Assembly: GCF_001612825.1 (NCBI RefSeq)
Contig: NZ_BDBE01000029.1
Span: 372,001 to 436,000 of the forward strand
Reading direction: 5' to 3'
From: Nocardia caishijiensis NBRC 108228
Lineage (GTDB): Bacteria; Actinomycetota; Actinomycetes; Mycobacteriales; Mycobacteriaceae
Length of the DNA: 64,000 nt
Part shown: positions 56,409 through 64,000 of the stretch, one piece after another
Layout of the letters: every line of letters begins with the position of its first letter
How positions within the stretch are numbered: position 1 is the first letter of the stretch
Translations under genes and position numbers: made by a program
Notes under the pieces: model-generated
Databases searched by the model: none
Seen by the model: the letters and a program-made list of their open reading frames with translations, nothing else
What the model was told of the DNA's origin: nothing

Positions 56409-56993
56409 ATGTACCAGCACACGCTCACCGACGGCACCGTGTGGCTCATCCGCCCGACGGCCGCCGATATCGACCGCATCGTCGACTGCGTGCAAGACCC
56501 CGCCGTAGCGCGCTGGACCACGATCCCCGTGCCGTACGGCCGCACCGACGCCGAGGAGTTCCTGGACCGGAACGTGGCGGCGGGATGGCTGAACAACGAG
56601 CCGATCTGGGCCATCCGCACCGCTCCCGACGGCCGTGTCGACGGCATGGTCGGGCTGCACGATCGCGGTCCCGGCGCCTGCGAGATCGGATTCTGGTTGG
56701 CGCCCGAATGCCGTGGTCGTGGTCTGATGTCGCGCGCGGTCACCCTGGTGTGCGATTTCGCCTTCGCGCCCGAAGGGCTTGGTCTGCAACGCATCACGTG
56801 GCGCGCGATGGTCGGCAACCACGCCTCGGCCGCCGCCGTTCGTCGAAACGGATTCCACTACGAGGGGAAAGCCCGGTTGGGTGGCGTGCAGCGTGGGTTT
56901 CGGGTCGACGAGTGGTACGCGGCGCGGTTGGCCGACGATCCGCCCGGGCCGGTGGATGGATGGCCTGCGGAAACCTTTCCGCCGCAAGACTGA
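56409..56993 (+). CDS. GNAT acetyltransferase (RimJ/RimL type)
   Basis: A 194-residue acetyl-CoA-dependent acetyltransferase. WLIRPTAADIDRIVDCVQDP, EIGFWLAPECRGRGLMSRAV with the acetyl-CoA-binding R-G-x-G loop, and LQRITWRAMVGNHASAAAVR are typical of GNATs acting on ribosomal proteins or drugs. ATG at 56409 is used. The substrate is unknown. Its 3' third would overlap the readthrough extension of the frameshifted hrpB. Confidence 0.88.
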   Translation: MYQHTLTDGTVWLIRPTAADIDRIVDCVQDPAVARWTTIPVPYGRTDAEEFLDRNVAAGWLNNEPIWAIRTAPDGRVDGMVGLHDRGPGACEIGFWLAPECRGRGLMSRAVTLVCDFAFAPEGLGLQRITWRAMVGNHASAAAVRRNGFHYEGKARLGGVQRGFRVDEWYAARLADDPPGPVDGWPAETFPPQD

Positions 56994-57103
56994 GCCATCG
57001 CGGCACGGCTCGCACGTGCGAGAGGCGCGCGACGGGGTCGCCGAGATCTGCGATCACCACGCTCCGGTGGTGCCTACTTCGCACATTGGGCAGGGACGGG
57101 CGG

Positions 57104-59889
57104 TCAGGTGGGGCGGAGGCGGCGGGCGGTGCCTCGGTGGGCGGGGGTCTGGGTGGGGTCTTCGGGCCAGGCGTGTTTGGGTAGCGGCCGCGGAGGTCGG
57201 CGCGGACCTGGGGCCAGCCGGTTCGCCAGAAGGAGGGCAGGTCGGCGGTGACGGCTACGGGGCGCTGGGCCGGGGAGAGCAGGTGCAGGAGGAGGGTGGC
57301 GCGGCCGTCGGCGAGGGTTGGTGGAGTCGTCCAGCCGAAGATTTCCTGGACCTTTACCGCGAGGACCGGCTGGTCGGCGCTGTAGTCGACGCGGACGCGG
57401 CTGCCCGAGGGGACCTCGAGACGCTCAGGGGCGAGGTCGTCGAGGCGGGCGGCTTCGGGCCAGGGTAGGAGGCGGCGCAGGGCGGTACCCGCGTCGGTGC
57501 GGGCGAGGTCGGCGCGGCGGCGGGCGGTGGCGAGTTCGGGGCCGAGCCAGGAGTCGAGGTCGGCGAGGAGGGCGGTGTCGTCGACATCGGGCCACGGTGC
57601 GCCGAGTGTGTGGTGCAGGAAGGCAAGGCGATCACGCAGGGTGCGCGCGTCGTCGGACCAGCGGAGCAGACCGACCCCCTCCGCCCGCAGACCTTGCCGC
57701 AACGCCGCGCCCACCAACGCCGAATCCGCTTCACGCAGCGGCCTTTCGGACAACACGATCGCACCCAACCGTTCGACCCGCCGCGCGATCACATCCCCGC
57801 CGTCCCACCGCACTTCCTCCCGTACGCTGACCAGCCCCGGCGCCGCCTGCCGCGCCAGATCCTCAGAAGCGATGGCCGCCAGCCGAACCCGGCCCTCCGC
57901 CCGCCCCGGATCCCGATCCGCCACCGCCACCGCGAGCCACTCCGCCGCCAGCCCGGACCCCGCGGGCAACGACACCGCCGTCCCACCCGCCATCAGATAC
58001 GTCCCCGACCCACTCCCCCGCCGCCGCGCCAACCTCTCCGGCTGCGCCAACGCGATCATCAACGCCACCCCTTCTTCGAGCACCCCGACACCCGACCCGG
58101 CCAACTCACCCTTCCCCGCACCCGACCCGGCCGAGTCACGCCTCCCCACACCCGACCCAGCCGACTCACCACTCCCCACACCCGACCCGGCAGACTCACG
58201 CTTTCCCGTAGCCGAGCCGCCACTGTCCCGCCTCGCATCCGCCTGCCGATCACTATGGCTTCCCGCAGGCGAACTGCTCTCGGCGCGAGCATCACCTGGC
58301 GATCCCACCTCGGCTCGAAGCTCGAACGACGTCCCCGCAGCACGGCTTTCCTCGCTGGCCAGCGCCGCGTCGTCGGTCTCCGCACCCGATGCGATTGCGC
58401 CATAGGCACTCTCACCGAGCACGGCCGTACCACCGGATTCGCCGACGAGGCGGGTGAGGCGGGTGACCTCCCGGGTCCAGCGGGGTGGGCGTTCGGTGCG
58501 CAGGGCGCGCAGGGCCGAGGTGGCGTCCACCCCGGGGGCGAGGGTGTCGTCGTCCAGCAGGGCGACCATTTCGGCGGCGAGTTTCGGGCCGAGGTGGGCG
58601 GCGCCGTCGAGGAGGGCGCGGGCCAGGCGGGGGTGCAGGCCGAGGGTGGCCATGGCGCGGCCTCGGGGCGTGATGTGGTCGTTGTCGTCGAGGGCGCCGA
58701 GGGCGTGCAGAGTGGTGCGGGCGGCGGTGAGGGCACCTTCGGGTGGGGCGTCCCACCAGGCGAGGGCGGAGCCGTCGGGAGTGCCCCAGCAGGCCAATTC
58801 GAGGGCGAGGCGAGTCAATTCGGCGGTGCGGATCTCGGGGTCGGGGTAGGCGGGCAGGGTGTGGTGTTCGTATTCGGGCCAGCACCGCCACGCGCGACCG
58901 GGCGCCTCGCGACCCGCACGCCCGGCTCGCTGTTCGGCGACGGCGGCCGAAACACGCACTGTCGCAAGGCCGGACAGCCCACGACGATGATCGACCCGCG
59001 ACACCCGCGACAACCCGGAGTCCACCACCGCACGCACACCGGGCACGGTGAGACTGGATTCCGCTACGGCAGTGGACAATACGACCCTCCGCCGCTGCCC
59101 TGGTCGCAGGGCCCCGTCCTGGGCCGCGCCGGACAGCCTGCCGTGCAGGGGAAGCACATCGACGTCGAGGTCGCGCAACAACCCGGCGGTGCGGTTGATC
59201 TCACCGACTCCGGGCAGGAAGACCAGGATGTCACCGTCGGTTTCGGCGAGCGCGGTGCGTGTGGCCCGGGCGACGTGGCCTTCGACCCGTTCACGCGGTA
59301 GTGCGGGCAGGTACCCGATGTCGACGGGGTGGGTTCGCCCGCGCACCGCGAGAACGGGGGCGGCGGCACCGTCACCGCCGAGCAGCTCGGCGAGGCGATC
59401 CGCGGCGACTGTCGCGGAGGTGGCGAGCACCTTCAGGTCCGGTCGCAGACCCGACCGCGCGTCGAGCAGCAGGGCGAGCAACAGATCGGCGTCGAGGTGC
59501 CGCTCATGGCATTCGTCGAGGATCACAGTGTCGACCCCCGCGAGCTCCGGGTCCTGCTGCAACCGCCGGACCAGCAGACCGGAGGTCACCACCTCGATCC
59601 GCGTACGCGGCCCCACCTTGCGATCCCCACGGACCGCGTACCCCACGGTCTCCCCGACCCGTTCCCCGAGCAACCCGGCCATCCGCGCGGCCGCCGCTCG
59701 CGCCGCCAACCGTCGCGGTTCTGCCACCACAACTCGCCCATCGCCCGCGGCCAAGGCCAGCGGGACCAGCGTCGTCTTCCCGGTGCCCGGCGGCGCGACC
59801 AGCACCGCGACACCGCGATCGGCCAGGGTGCGCGTGATCTCCCCCAGCGCGGGCCGCACCGGAAGATCGGGAAGTTCGGGAAGTCTCAT
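57104..59889 (-). CDS. hrpB: ATP-dependent helicase HrpB, frameshifted near the 3' end
   Basis: About 928 residues to the restored stop. DEAH-type helicase: Walker A APPGTGKTTLVPLALA, VVVAEPRRLAARAA, ILDECHERHLDADLLLALLL, TSATV, VVLSTAVAESSLTVPGVRAV and EQRAGRAGREAPGRAWR, then the HrpB C-terminal domain (LLHLLSPAQRPVAVTADLPS, FWRTGWPQVRADLRGRYP). After GRYP the literal frame becomes Pro/Arg-rich and runs to 56794 inside the opposite GNAT gene. One extra base in GGG at 57179-57181 restores KHAWPEDPTQTPAHRG, the expected HrpB end, and a stop at 57104. An internal repeat linker sits near residue 580. Confidence 0.85.
58080..58210. repeat. four 30-nt in-frame repeats in hrpB
   Basis: Units such as CACCCGACCCGGCCGAGTCA recur every 30 nt, encoding 10-residue units like GSGESAGSGV, GRRDSAGSGA and GKGELAGSGV. 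They sit in a Ser/Gly linker within the helicase, in a place where relatives have no such insert as far as I recall. Confidence 0.75.
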
Positions 59890-59955
59890 CGATCACCAGT
59901 GTGGCGCCCGCACGACGACAGCCCACAGCGGCCTGTCGCGCCGACAACCTCGAGT

Positions 59956-60381
59956 TCAGGGCAGCAGGTGGAAAGCCTCGGTGTGAGCGGGGCGGATCGC
60001 TCCGAAATGCCGACGGTCCACGGTCGCGATCTCGGTGATGCCGAGCCTCTCGGCGGTGGCGACAACCGAAGCGTCCGCCGTTCCCAGCGGCCAGTCACGG
60101 TAGCGCGCCACGAGTTCGGCGATCCGCAACCAGTCCCCGGGACGCACCGGCTCCACCTCGAACAATCCCTCGGCGAAGTCACCGAGGAAGCGCACCTCGG
60201 CTTCCGCACCCAATCGCGTGCCGATGAGATAGGCGGCCTCCGTGATGACGAGCGTCGGAACGACGAGCGGGCCACGGTGGCTTTGGAGTAGGTCCAAGCA
60301 GGTCCGATGATGGGCATCGTCCGCGTCGACGTAGGCGTACAGCGGCCCCGCGTCGACCAGCAGCCGCGCTATCGGTCCCAC
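59956..60381 (-). CDS. PIN-domain toxin (VapC-like)
   Basis: A 141-residue PIN ribonuclease. The acidic site is intact: LLVDAGPLYAYVD (first Asp), TLVITEAAYL (Glu), LGTADASVVATAE (Asp) and IATVDRRHFG (Asp). GTG at 60381 overlaps the antitoxin gene by 13 nt, the usual coupling. By family knowledge it cleaves specific tRNA or rRNA when freed from its antitoxin. Confidence 0.88.
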   Translation of the reverse strand: MGPIARLLVDAGPLYAYVDADDAHHRTCLDLLQSHRGPLVVPTLVITEAAYLIGTRLGAEAEVRFLGDFAEGLFEVEPVRPGDWLRIAELVARYRDWPLGTADASVVATAERLGITEIATVDRRHFGAIRPAHTEAFHLLP

Positions 60382-60593
60382 TCCCCCCGCAAGATCTCTT
60401 CGATCCGTTCGGAGATGTCGGAGCGGCCGCTGCGACCGGCACCCGCGGCGCCGAAGCGGCGAACACCCTGGCCGGGCAGCTGTGCCGCGAGCGCTTCTCG
60501 TGTCCACTCCGACACCGTCATCCCACGCCGCGCGGCCTCGTGCCGGACTCGGCTGTCGAGCTCGTCGGGGAGCTTGATGGTCGTACGCTTCAT
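60369..60593 (-). CDS. ribbon-helix-helix antitoxin (VapB-like)
   Basis: A 74-residue antitoxin. MKRTTIKLPDELDSRVRHEA followed by GMTVSEWTREALAAQLPG is a ribbon-helix-helix fold that binds DNA as a dimer; the acidic/aromatic tail RIEEILRGEWDR is the likely toxin-binding peptide. A perfect palindrome directly before its ATG is the probable operator. It precedes and overlaps the toxin gene. Confidence 0.88.
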   Translation of the reverse strand: MKRTTIKLPDELDSRVRHEAARRGMTVSEWTREALAAQLPGQGVRRFGAAGAGRSGRSDISERIEEILRGEWDR

Positions 60594-60609
60594 GGTATGC
60601 CAGCATACC
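60594..60609 (-). promoter_or_regulatory. VapBC operator and -10
   Basis: GGTATGC-CA-GCATACC is a perfect 7-bp inverted repeat touching the antitoxin start codon. The minus-strand TATGCT within it could be the -10, 8 nt from the ATG, so operator, promoter and start nearly coincide. Confidence 0.6.
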
Positions 60610-60664
60610 CTTCCGGCGTGGCGACGACCAGGGGCGCCGGTTTCCCGGGCCCCTGGTGTGGGGG

Positions 60665-61753
60665 CTAACCGCGCCGGGTTTCGACGGCCTGCGCCAGGCG
60701 GTCGAGCTGGGTGGCGGTGGTCTCCCAGTCGATGCAGGCATCGGTGATGGACTGGCCGTAGGTGAGGTCGGCGGACTTGCCGAGGGTGAGGTCCTGGCGG
60801 CCCGCGACGAGGAACGACTCGAGCATCACACCGACCACGCCCTGTTCACCGGCGGCGAGGCGGGTCGCGATGTCGGTGACGACGTCGACCTGGCGGTTGT
60901 GGTCCTTGTTGCTGTTGCCGTGGCTGGCGTCGACCACCACGCGCTGGGGCAGCGAGGACTTCTCCAGGCGCAGCTTCGTCTCGGCGACGGAGGCGGCGTC
61001 GTAGTTGGTGCCATTGCTGCCACCGCGCAGGATGACGTGGCAGTCGGGGTTGCCCGAGGTGCGGATCAGGGCCGAGCGACCGTCGAGATCGGTGCCGGGG
61101 AAGACGTGGCTGGCGGCGGCGGCGCGCACACCGTCGACCGCGACCTGCACGTCACCGTCGGTGCCGTTCTTGATGCCAACCGGCATCGACAGCGCCGAGG
61201 ACAGCTGCCGGTGCACCTGGCTGGCGGCGGTGCGGGCGCCGATCGCGCCGTAGGAGACCAGGTCCGCGATGTACTGCGGGGTGATCGGGTCGAGGAACTC
61301 ACACGCCACCGGCAGGCCGAGGGCGGTGATGTCGACGAGCACCTTGCGGCCGATGCCGAGGCCGGTGTTCACGTCGAACGAACCGTCCAGGTGCGGGTCG
61401 TTGATGAGGCCCTTCCAGCCGAGCGTGGTGCGCGGCTTCTCGAAGTACACACGCATCACGATGTGCAGTCGGTCGCCCAACTCCTCGGCCTTGGCGGCCA
61501 GCTTGCGGGCGTAGTCGAGGGCGGCGACGGGGTCGTGCACCGAACACGGGCCGACGATCACCATCAGGCGGTCGTCGTCGCCGTTGAGCACGTCGATGGT
61601 GGCTTTGCGGCCCGCCCGCACGGTGTCGGCCAGTTCGTCGGTGATGGGGTGCACGAGGCGGACCTCGGCGGGCGAGCGCAGGGGGCTCACGCTGAGGGTG
61701 CGCTGATCGTCGAGATCGGAGTGCCGCGCGTCTACGTCAACTGCGGTGGTCAT
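60665..61753 (-). CDS. aroG: 3-deoxy-7-phosphoheptulonate synthase, class I (AroG-type)
   Basis: A 362-residue DAHP synthase, first enzyme of aromatic amino-acid synthesis, joining PEP and erythrose 4-phosphate. RLMVIVGPCSVHDPVAALDY, RVYFEKPRTTLGWKGLINDP, ALGLPVACEFLDPITPQYIA, SYGAIGARTAASQVHRQLSS, PVGIKNGTDGDVQVAVDGV, VILRGGSNGTNYDA and VVDASHGNSNKDH, with metal and PEP ligands, are intact. This is the E. coli-like type, unlike the class II AroG of M. tuberculosis. AAAAGGAC precedes the ATG. A leader peptide with YFWF and an attenuator lie upstream. Confidence 0.95.
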   Translation of the reverse strand: MTTAVDVDARHSDLDDQRTLSVSPLRSPAEVRLVHPITDELADTVRAGRKATIDVLNGDDDRLMVIVGPCSVHDPVAALDYARKLAAKAEELGDRLHIVMRVYFEKPRTTLGWKGLINDPHLDGSFDVNTGLGIGRKVLVDITALGLPVACEFLDPITPQYIADLVSYGAIGARTAASQVHRQLSSALSMPVGIKNGTDGDVQVAVDGVRAAAASHVFPGTDLDGRSALIRTSGNPDCHVILRGGSNGTNYDAASVAETKLRLEKSSLPQRVVVDASHGNSNKDHNRQVDVVTDIATRLAAGEQGVVGVMLESFLVAGRQDLTLGKSADLTYGQSITDACIDWETTATQLDRLAQAVETRRG

Positions 61754-61808
61754 GGGAATGTGGGTCCTTTTCGGTTGAAGGCCGACCCACGGAAATTTCG
61801 CTACCCGT

Positions 61809-61887
61809 CGAGCCGGTCAGGTATCCGGCTCGGGGTGGAGGAAGTCAGCGCGCAGGGTCGCAGACCGGCCCACCCAGGGCCGGCTCG
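61809..61887 (-). promoter_or_regulatory. attenuator of aroG with alternative hairpins
   Basis: On the transcript, hairpin 1:2 (CCGGCCC/GGGCCGG, 61865-61883) lies inside the leader ORF. Hairpin 3:4 (CGAGCCGG/CCGGCTCG, 61809-61832) follows it. CGAGCCGG also occurs in the leader at 61880-61887, so it can take the place of strand 3 in pairing with strand 4. This gives mutually exclusive structures. No T run follows, as is common in high-GC genomes. Confidence 0.65.
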
Positions 61888-61913
61888 CTAAACCAGAAAT
61901 ATGCGCGCTGCAT
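61845..61913 (-). CDS. aromatic leader peptide upstream of aroG
   Basis: A 22-codon ORF starting ATG at 61913 and ending TGA at 61845. The peptide begins MQRAYFWFSEP and ends DPAR, so codons 5-8 are Tyr-Phe-Trp-Phe, the products of the pathway opened by the next gene. A TACAGT box ends 7 nt upstream, so the mRNA probably begins at the ATG. Stalling at these codons would occupy the start of hairpin 1:2. C. glutamicum has a comparable aroF leader (AroR). Confidence 0.75.
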   Translation of the reverse strand: MQRAYFWFSEPALGGPVCDPAR

Positions 61914-61920
61914 GCCGTGG

Positions 61921-61926
61921 ACTGTA
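61921..61926 (-). promoter_or_regulatory. -10 box of the aroG leader transcript
   Basis: TACAGT on the minus strand ends 7 nt before the leader ATG at 61913. No strong -35 is seen. Confidence 0.5.
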
Positions 61927-62050
61927 CCACCGGTGAAACGTCGCGGACCCGCGCGTGGTTGCCCGGAGTGTGCACCATCACAGCGTCGCGGCCGTTGACC
62001 TCAACCTCACTCGAGCTCTTAGCGTCGGTGGCGAGGAAAGGAAATCGACT

Positions 62051-62854
62051 GTGACAACACTGGTTACGGGCGCGACGGGCAATTCCGGGCGCCAGGTGGT
62101 TCGGGAACTCGTCGAGCGCGGCGAGAAGGTCAAAGCACTCACCCGTGACGCCGACCGGGCACGCGCGCTCCTCGGCCCGGACGTGGAACTCGTCACCGGA
62201 ACGCACACCGAGCCGGACACCCTCGACTGGCACGGCGTCGACCGGCTACACGTGACCGTGACGGCCGGTCTGACCGAGGTGGGTCAGGAACTCGTCGACC
62301 GGGCGGTGGCGGCGGGCGTGCGGCGCATCACCGTCGTCTGGGGCGGCGGTGTCGGTCCCGTCGAGGAGGCAATCGAGCGTTCCGGGGTGGAGTGGACGCG
62401 ACTGGAACCGCAGGAATTCATGTCGAACACGCTCACCTGGGCCGACTCGATCCGGGCCGAGGGCGTGGTCCGTGAGCCGTACGCGCATCCGAGCGCGTTG
62501 GTGCACGAGGCCGATATCGGCGCGGTGGCGGCGGTCGCGCTGCTCGAGGACGGCCACGCCGGGCGGGCCTACAACCTCACCGGTCCGCAGGCGCTCACCC
62601 CGCAGGAGCGGTTGGCCGTGCTCGCCGAGGCGGCCGGACGCGAGATCGCGTTCGTCACCATCAGCCACGAGCAGGCGATCGAACGGCTGACGGCGACCGG
62701 GGTGTCGCGGGCCGACGCCGAGTACGTGATCGGCTGGTACGCCGAGTCGAACCCGGCGTCCTACACCGTCGACCCGACCGTCGAAAACGTGCTCGGCCGC
62801 CCGGCGCGCACGTTCGCGCAGTGGGCGGCCGAATACGGTCACCGGTTCCGCTGA
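62051..62854 (+). CDS. NmrA-like NAD(P)-binding protein
   Basis: A 267-residue Rossmann-fold protein of the atypical SDR/NmrA group. LVTGATGNSGRQVVRELVER is the nucleotide-binding G-x-x-G-x-x-G; GHTEPDTL-like GTHTEPDTLDWHGVDRLHVT and GVEWTRLEPQEFMSNTLTWA follow. The usual Tyr-x-x-x-Lys is not obvious, so it may be a redox sensor or quinone reductase-type enzyme rather than a dehydrogenase. AGGAAAGGA precedes GTG 62051. It is divergent from aroG; a loose inverted repeat (62860-62910) follows. Confidence 0.82.
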   Translation: MTTLVTGATGNSGRQVVRELVERGEKVKALTRDADRARALLGPDVELVTGTHTEPDTLDWHGVDRLHVTVTAGLTEVGQELVDRAVAAGVRRITVVWGGGVGPVEEAIERSGVEWTRLEPQEFMSNTLTWADSIRAEGVVREPYAHPSALVHEADIGAVAAVALLEDGHAGRAYNLTGPQALTPQERLAVLAEAAGREIAFVTISHEQAIERLTATGVSRADAEYVIGWYAESNPASYTVDPTVENVLGRPARTFAQWAAEYGHRFR

Positions 62855-62952
62855 GTTCCGCGCACGGCCCGGAGTACTTGTACTCGTCACCGTGCACGGG
62901 CCGCGCACGTTTCGGGGACTCGGCGGCCGAGTTCAAGGGTTCGGCGCCGGGC

Positions 62953-63423
62953 TCAGCCCCACTGACCGGGGACGTAGTCGCCCGCCGGGGTGTGGGCGAT
63001 GGCATTGAGCCGGTTCCAGGCGTTGATCGTCGCGATGGCGGCGATCAACGCGGCGATCTGGTCGTCGTCGTAGTGCTTGCGGACCTGCTGCCAGGTGTCC
63101 TCGCTCACCTGGCCGCCGTCGGCGACGCGGGTCGTCTCCTCGGTGATCGCGAGCGCGGCCCGCTCCGCCTCGGTGAACACGTTGGCCTCGCGCCAGGCCG
63201 CGACCAGGTTGATCCGCACCGAGGACTCGCCCATGTGCGCGGCGTCCTTGGTGTGCATGTCGACGCAGTAGCTGCACCCGTTGATCTGCGACGCGCGGAT
63301 CTTCACCAGTTCGTGGGTGGCCTTCGGCAGCGGCGAGCCGTCGATCACCTTGGCCGCGGTCTGCAACCGCTTCACGAAACTGGTGGCGACGGGGTTGTTG
63401 TAGAGGTCGAAACGCGCTTCCAT
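62953..63423 (-). CDS. AhpD-like carboxymuconolactone decarboxylase family protein
   Basis: A 156-residue all-helical protein. HELVKIRASQINGCSYCVDM followed by HTKDA is the AhpD C-x-x-C-x-x-x-H active site, used in peroxide reduction. LAITEETTRVADGGQVSEDT and FTEAERAALA match the family. ATG at 63423 has GAAGGAGTG upstream. Whether it is a peroxidase or another reductase of this group is not certain. SigJ/ECF41 sigma factors often control such genes, and one lies 7 kb away. Confidence 0.88.
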   Translation of the reverse strand: MEARFDLYNNPVATSFVKRLQTAAKVIDGSPLPKATHELVKIRASQINGCSYCVDMHTKDAAHMGESSVRINLVAAWREANVFTEAERAALAITEETTRVADGGQVSEDTWQQVRKHYDDDQIAALIAAIATINAWNRLNAIAHTPAGDYVPGQWG

Positions 63424-63501
63424 GATCACTCCTTCGTCGATGGGATTCACCGATACGACGACGCAGCACGCCGGAGTGTGACATGGGTGATCGCGATCAC
63501 C

Positions 63502-64000
63502 TCAGAGCAGCCCGCACAGCTTCTCCGACAGCTCCCAGAGTTCGGCGGCGACCGCGCGATCGTGCGCGGGCGCGGCCATCGCGCAGGGCGCCGGATATCC
63601 CCACAGGCCGAACAGGCCGTCGGGACCGTAGAAGCCACCGGGCTCCACGTCGGCGGTCGCGGCGAACAGCGTCGGCAGCGCCCCCTGGGCGGCACTCTGG
63701 GCGAACATCCGGTTGCCCAGCCACATGAAGACTTCCTGCACCGATTCGGTGTGCGACATGAGTTCGGTCGCGGCATACCCGGGATGGGCGGCCACCGAGA
63801 GCACCGAGGAACCCTCACCGGCGAGGCGGCGTTGCAGTTCGGTGGCGAACATCAGGTTGGCCAGTTTGGACTGCCCGTAGGCGCGCCACCGGTCGTAGCG
63901 GCGCTGTTCCCAGTTGGGGTCGGTCAGGTCGATCCGGCCGATGCGGTGCGCATTGCTCGACACCGTGACCACGCGGTCGGCGATCCGGTCGAGCAGCAGG
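63502..64000 (-). CDS. short-chain dehydrogenase, C-terminal part
   Basis: About 166 residues of an SDR; the N-terminus with the cofactor loop lies beyond 64000. DRVVTVSSNAHRIG provides the catalytic Ser, and RAYGQSKLANLMFATELQRR the Tyr-x-x-x-Lys pair. VAAHPGYAATELMSH and the Pro/Trp-rich end (GFYGPDGLFGLWGYPAPCAM) are those of retinol-dehydrogenase-like actinobacterial SDRs. Same strand as the AhpD-like gene, 78 nt upstream of it. Substrate unknown. Confidence 0.88.
   Translation of the reverse strand, partial: LLLDRIADRVVTVSSNAHRIGRIDLTDPNWEQRRYDRWRAYGQSKLANLMFATELQRRLAGEGSSVLSVAAHPGYAATELMSHTESVQEVFMWLGNRMFAQSAAQGALPTLFAATADVEPGGFYGPDGLFGLWGYPAPCAMAAPAHDRAVAAELWELSEKLCGLL

Noticed and set aside
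56794..57103. C-terminal extension of HrpB past 57104
   Set aside because: It overlaps the conserved GNAT gene on the other strand and appears only because of a one-base frameshift.
62860..62910. Hairpin GAGTAC-TT-GTACTC with loose outer arms as a terminator
   Set aside because: The core is only 6 bp and the outer pairing has mismatches; too weak to call, though the position between convergent genes fits.

Overview
The window is high-GC actinobacterial DNA, best explained as a Nocardia-like member of the Mycobacteriales. This rests on the gene families (accD3, prrAB, sepH, rpf, XPB helicase, DUF2537, DUF2530, DUF2771, DUF3027, DUF3239), on an EspC/DUF1023 type VII secretion cassette, on paralogous secreted proteins, and on the order of the conserved genes. 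From memory that order follows M. tuberculosis Rv0904c to Rv0858c (accD3, prrA, prrB, gltA2, citA, serC, sepH, trmH-like, marR, cspB, rpfA, ercc3, dapC), with accessory blocks inserted. The genus is an inference.

Layout. 1-1.2 kb: the start of accD3 and a divergent small HTH regulator/membrane-protein pair behind a palindromic operator. 1.3-6.5 kb: a conservon (histidine kinase, roadblock, DUF742, GTPase) whose kinase carries about 400 residues of GLPQR repeats. 6.7-11 kb: an acyl-CoA synthetase and PrrAB. 11-15.2 kb: secreted and lipoprotein genes, including two copies of one unknown secreted family. 15.3-20.6 kb: FKBP, two citrate synthases, an MFS exporter and PdxH. 20.8-24.4 kb: an accessory, visibly less GC-rich type VII-type cassette whose DUF1023 hydrolase has lost its middle. 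25.5-33.9 kb: SerC, SepH, small membrane proteins, TrmH, MarR, a ceramidase-like enzyme and TetR. 33.9-42.9 kb: a GHKL-ATPase protein coupled to DUF3027, a glutaminyl cyclase-like lipoprotein, MFS plus DUF2771, and a cold-shock protein. 42.9-51.8 kb: an Rpf gene with a CRP-type site and long structured leader, a helicase-associated protein, an M1 peptidase and XPB. 52-64 kb: transporters, DapC, SigJ-like factor, HrpB with a 3' frameshift, a VapBC pair, DAHP synthase behind an aromatic leader peptide, and three oxidoreductase-type genes, the last cut by the window edge.

Genes that work together: the conservon is a kinase-to-GTPase signalling operon; PrrAB is a two-component system; gltA and citA feed the TCA cycle; serC and pdxH are linked by PLP chemistry; rpf loosens the wall at resuscitation under probable CRP and riboswitch control; dapC and aroG are in lysine/peptidoglycan and aromatic biosynthesis.

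The most interesting signal is upstream of aroG (61809-61926): a -10 box, a start codon 7 nt later, a 22-codon ORF beginning MQRAYFWF, and two hairpins that can re-pair. This has the form of transcription attenuation by aromatic amino acids on a leaderless leader-peptide mRNA. Other signals are three long intergenic hairpins, three convergent gene pairs that share one CTAG as both stop codons, a set of leaderless promoters, and in-frame 27- and 30-nt minisatellites inside conserved proteins. No tRNA, rRNA, CRISPR array, insertion sequence or origin was seen.
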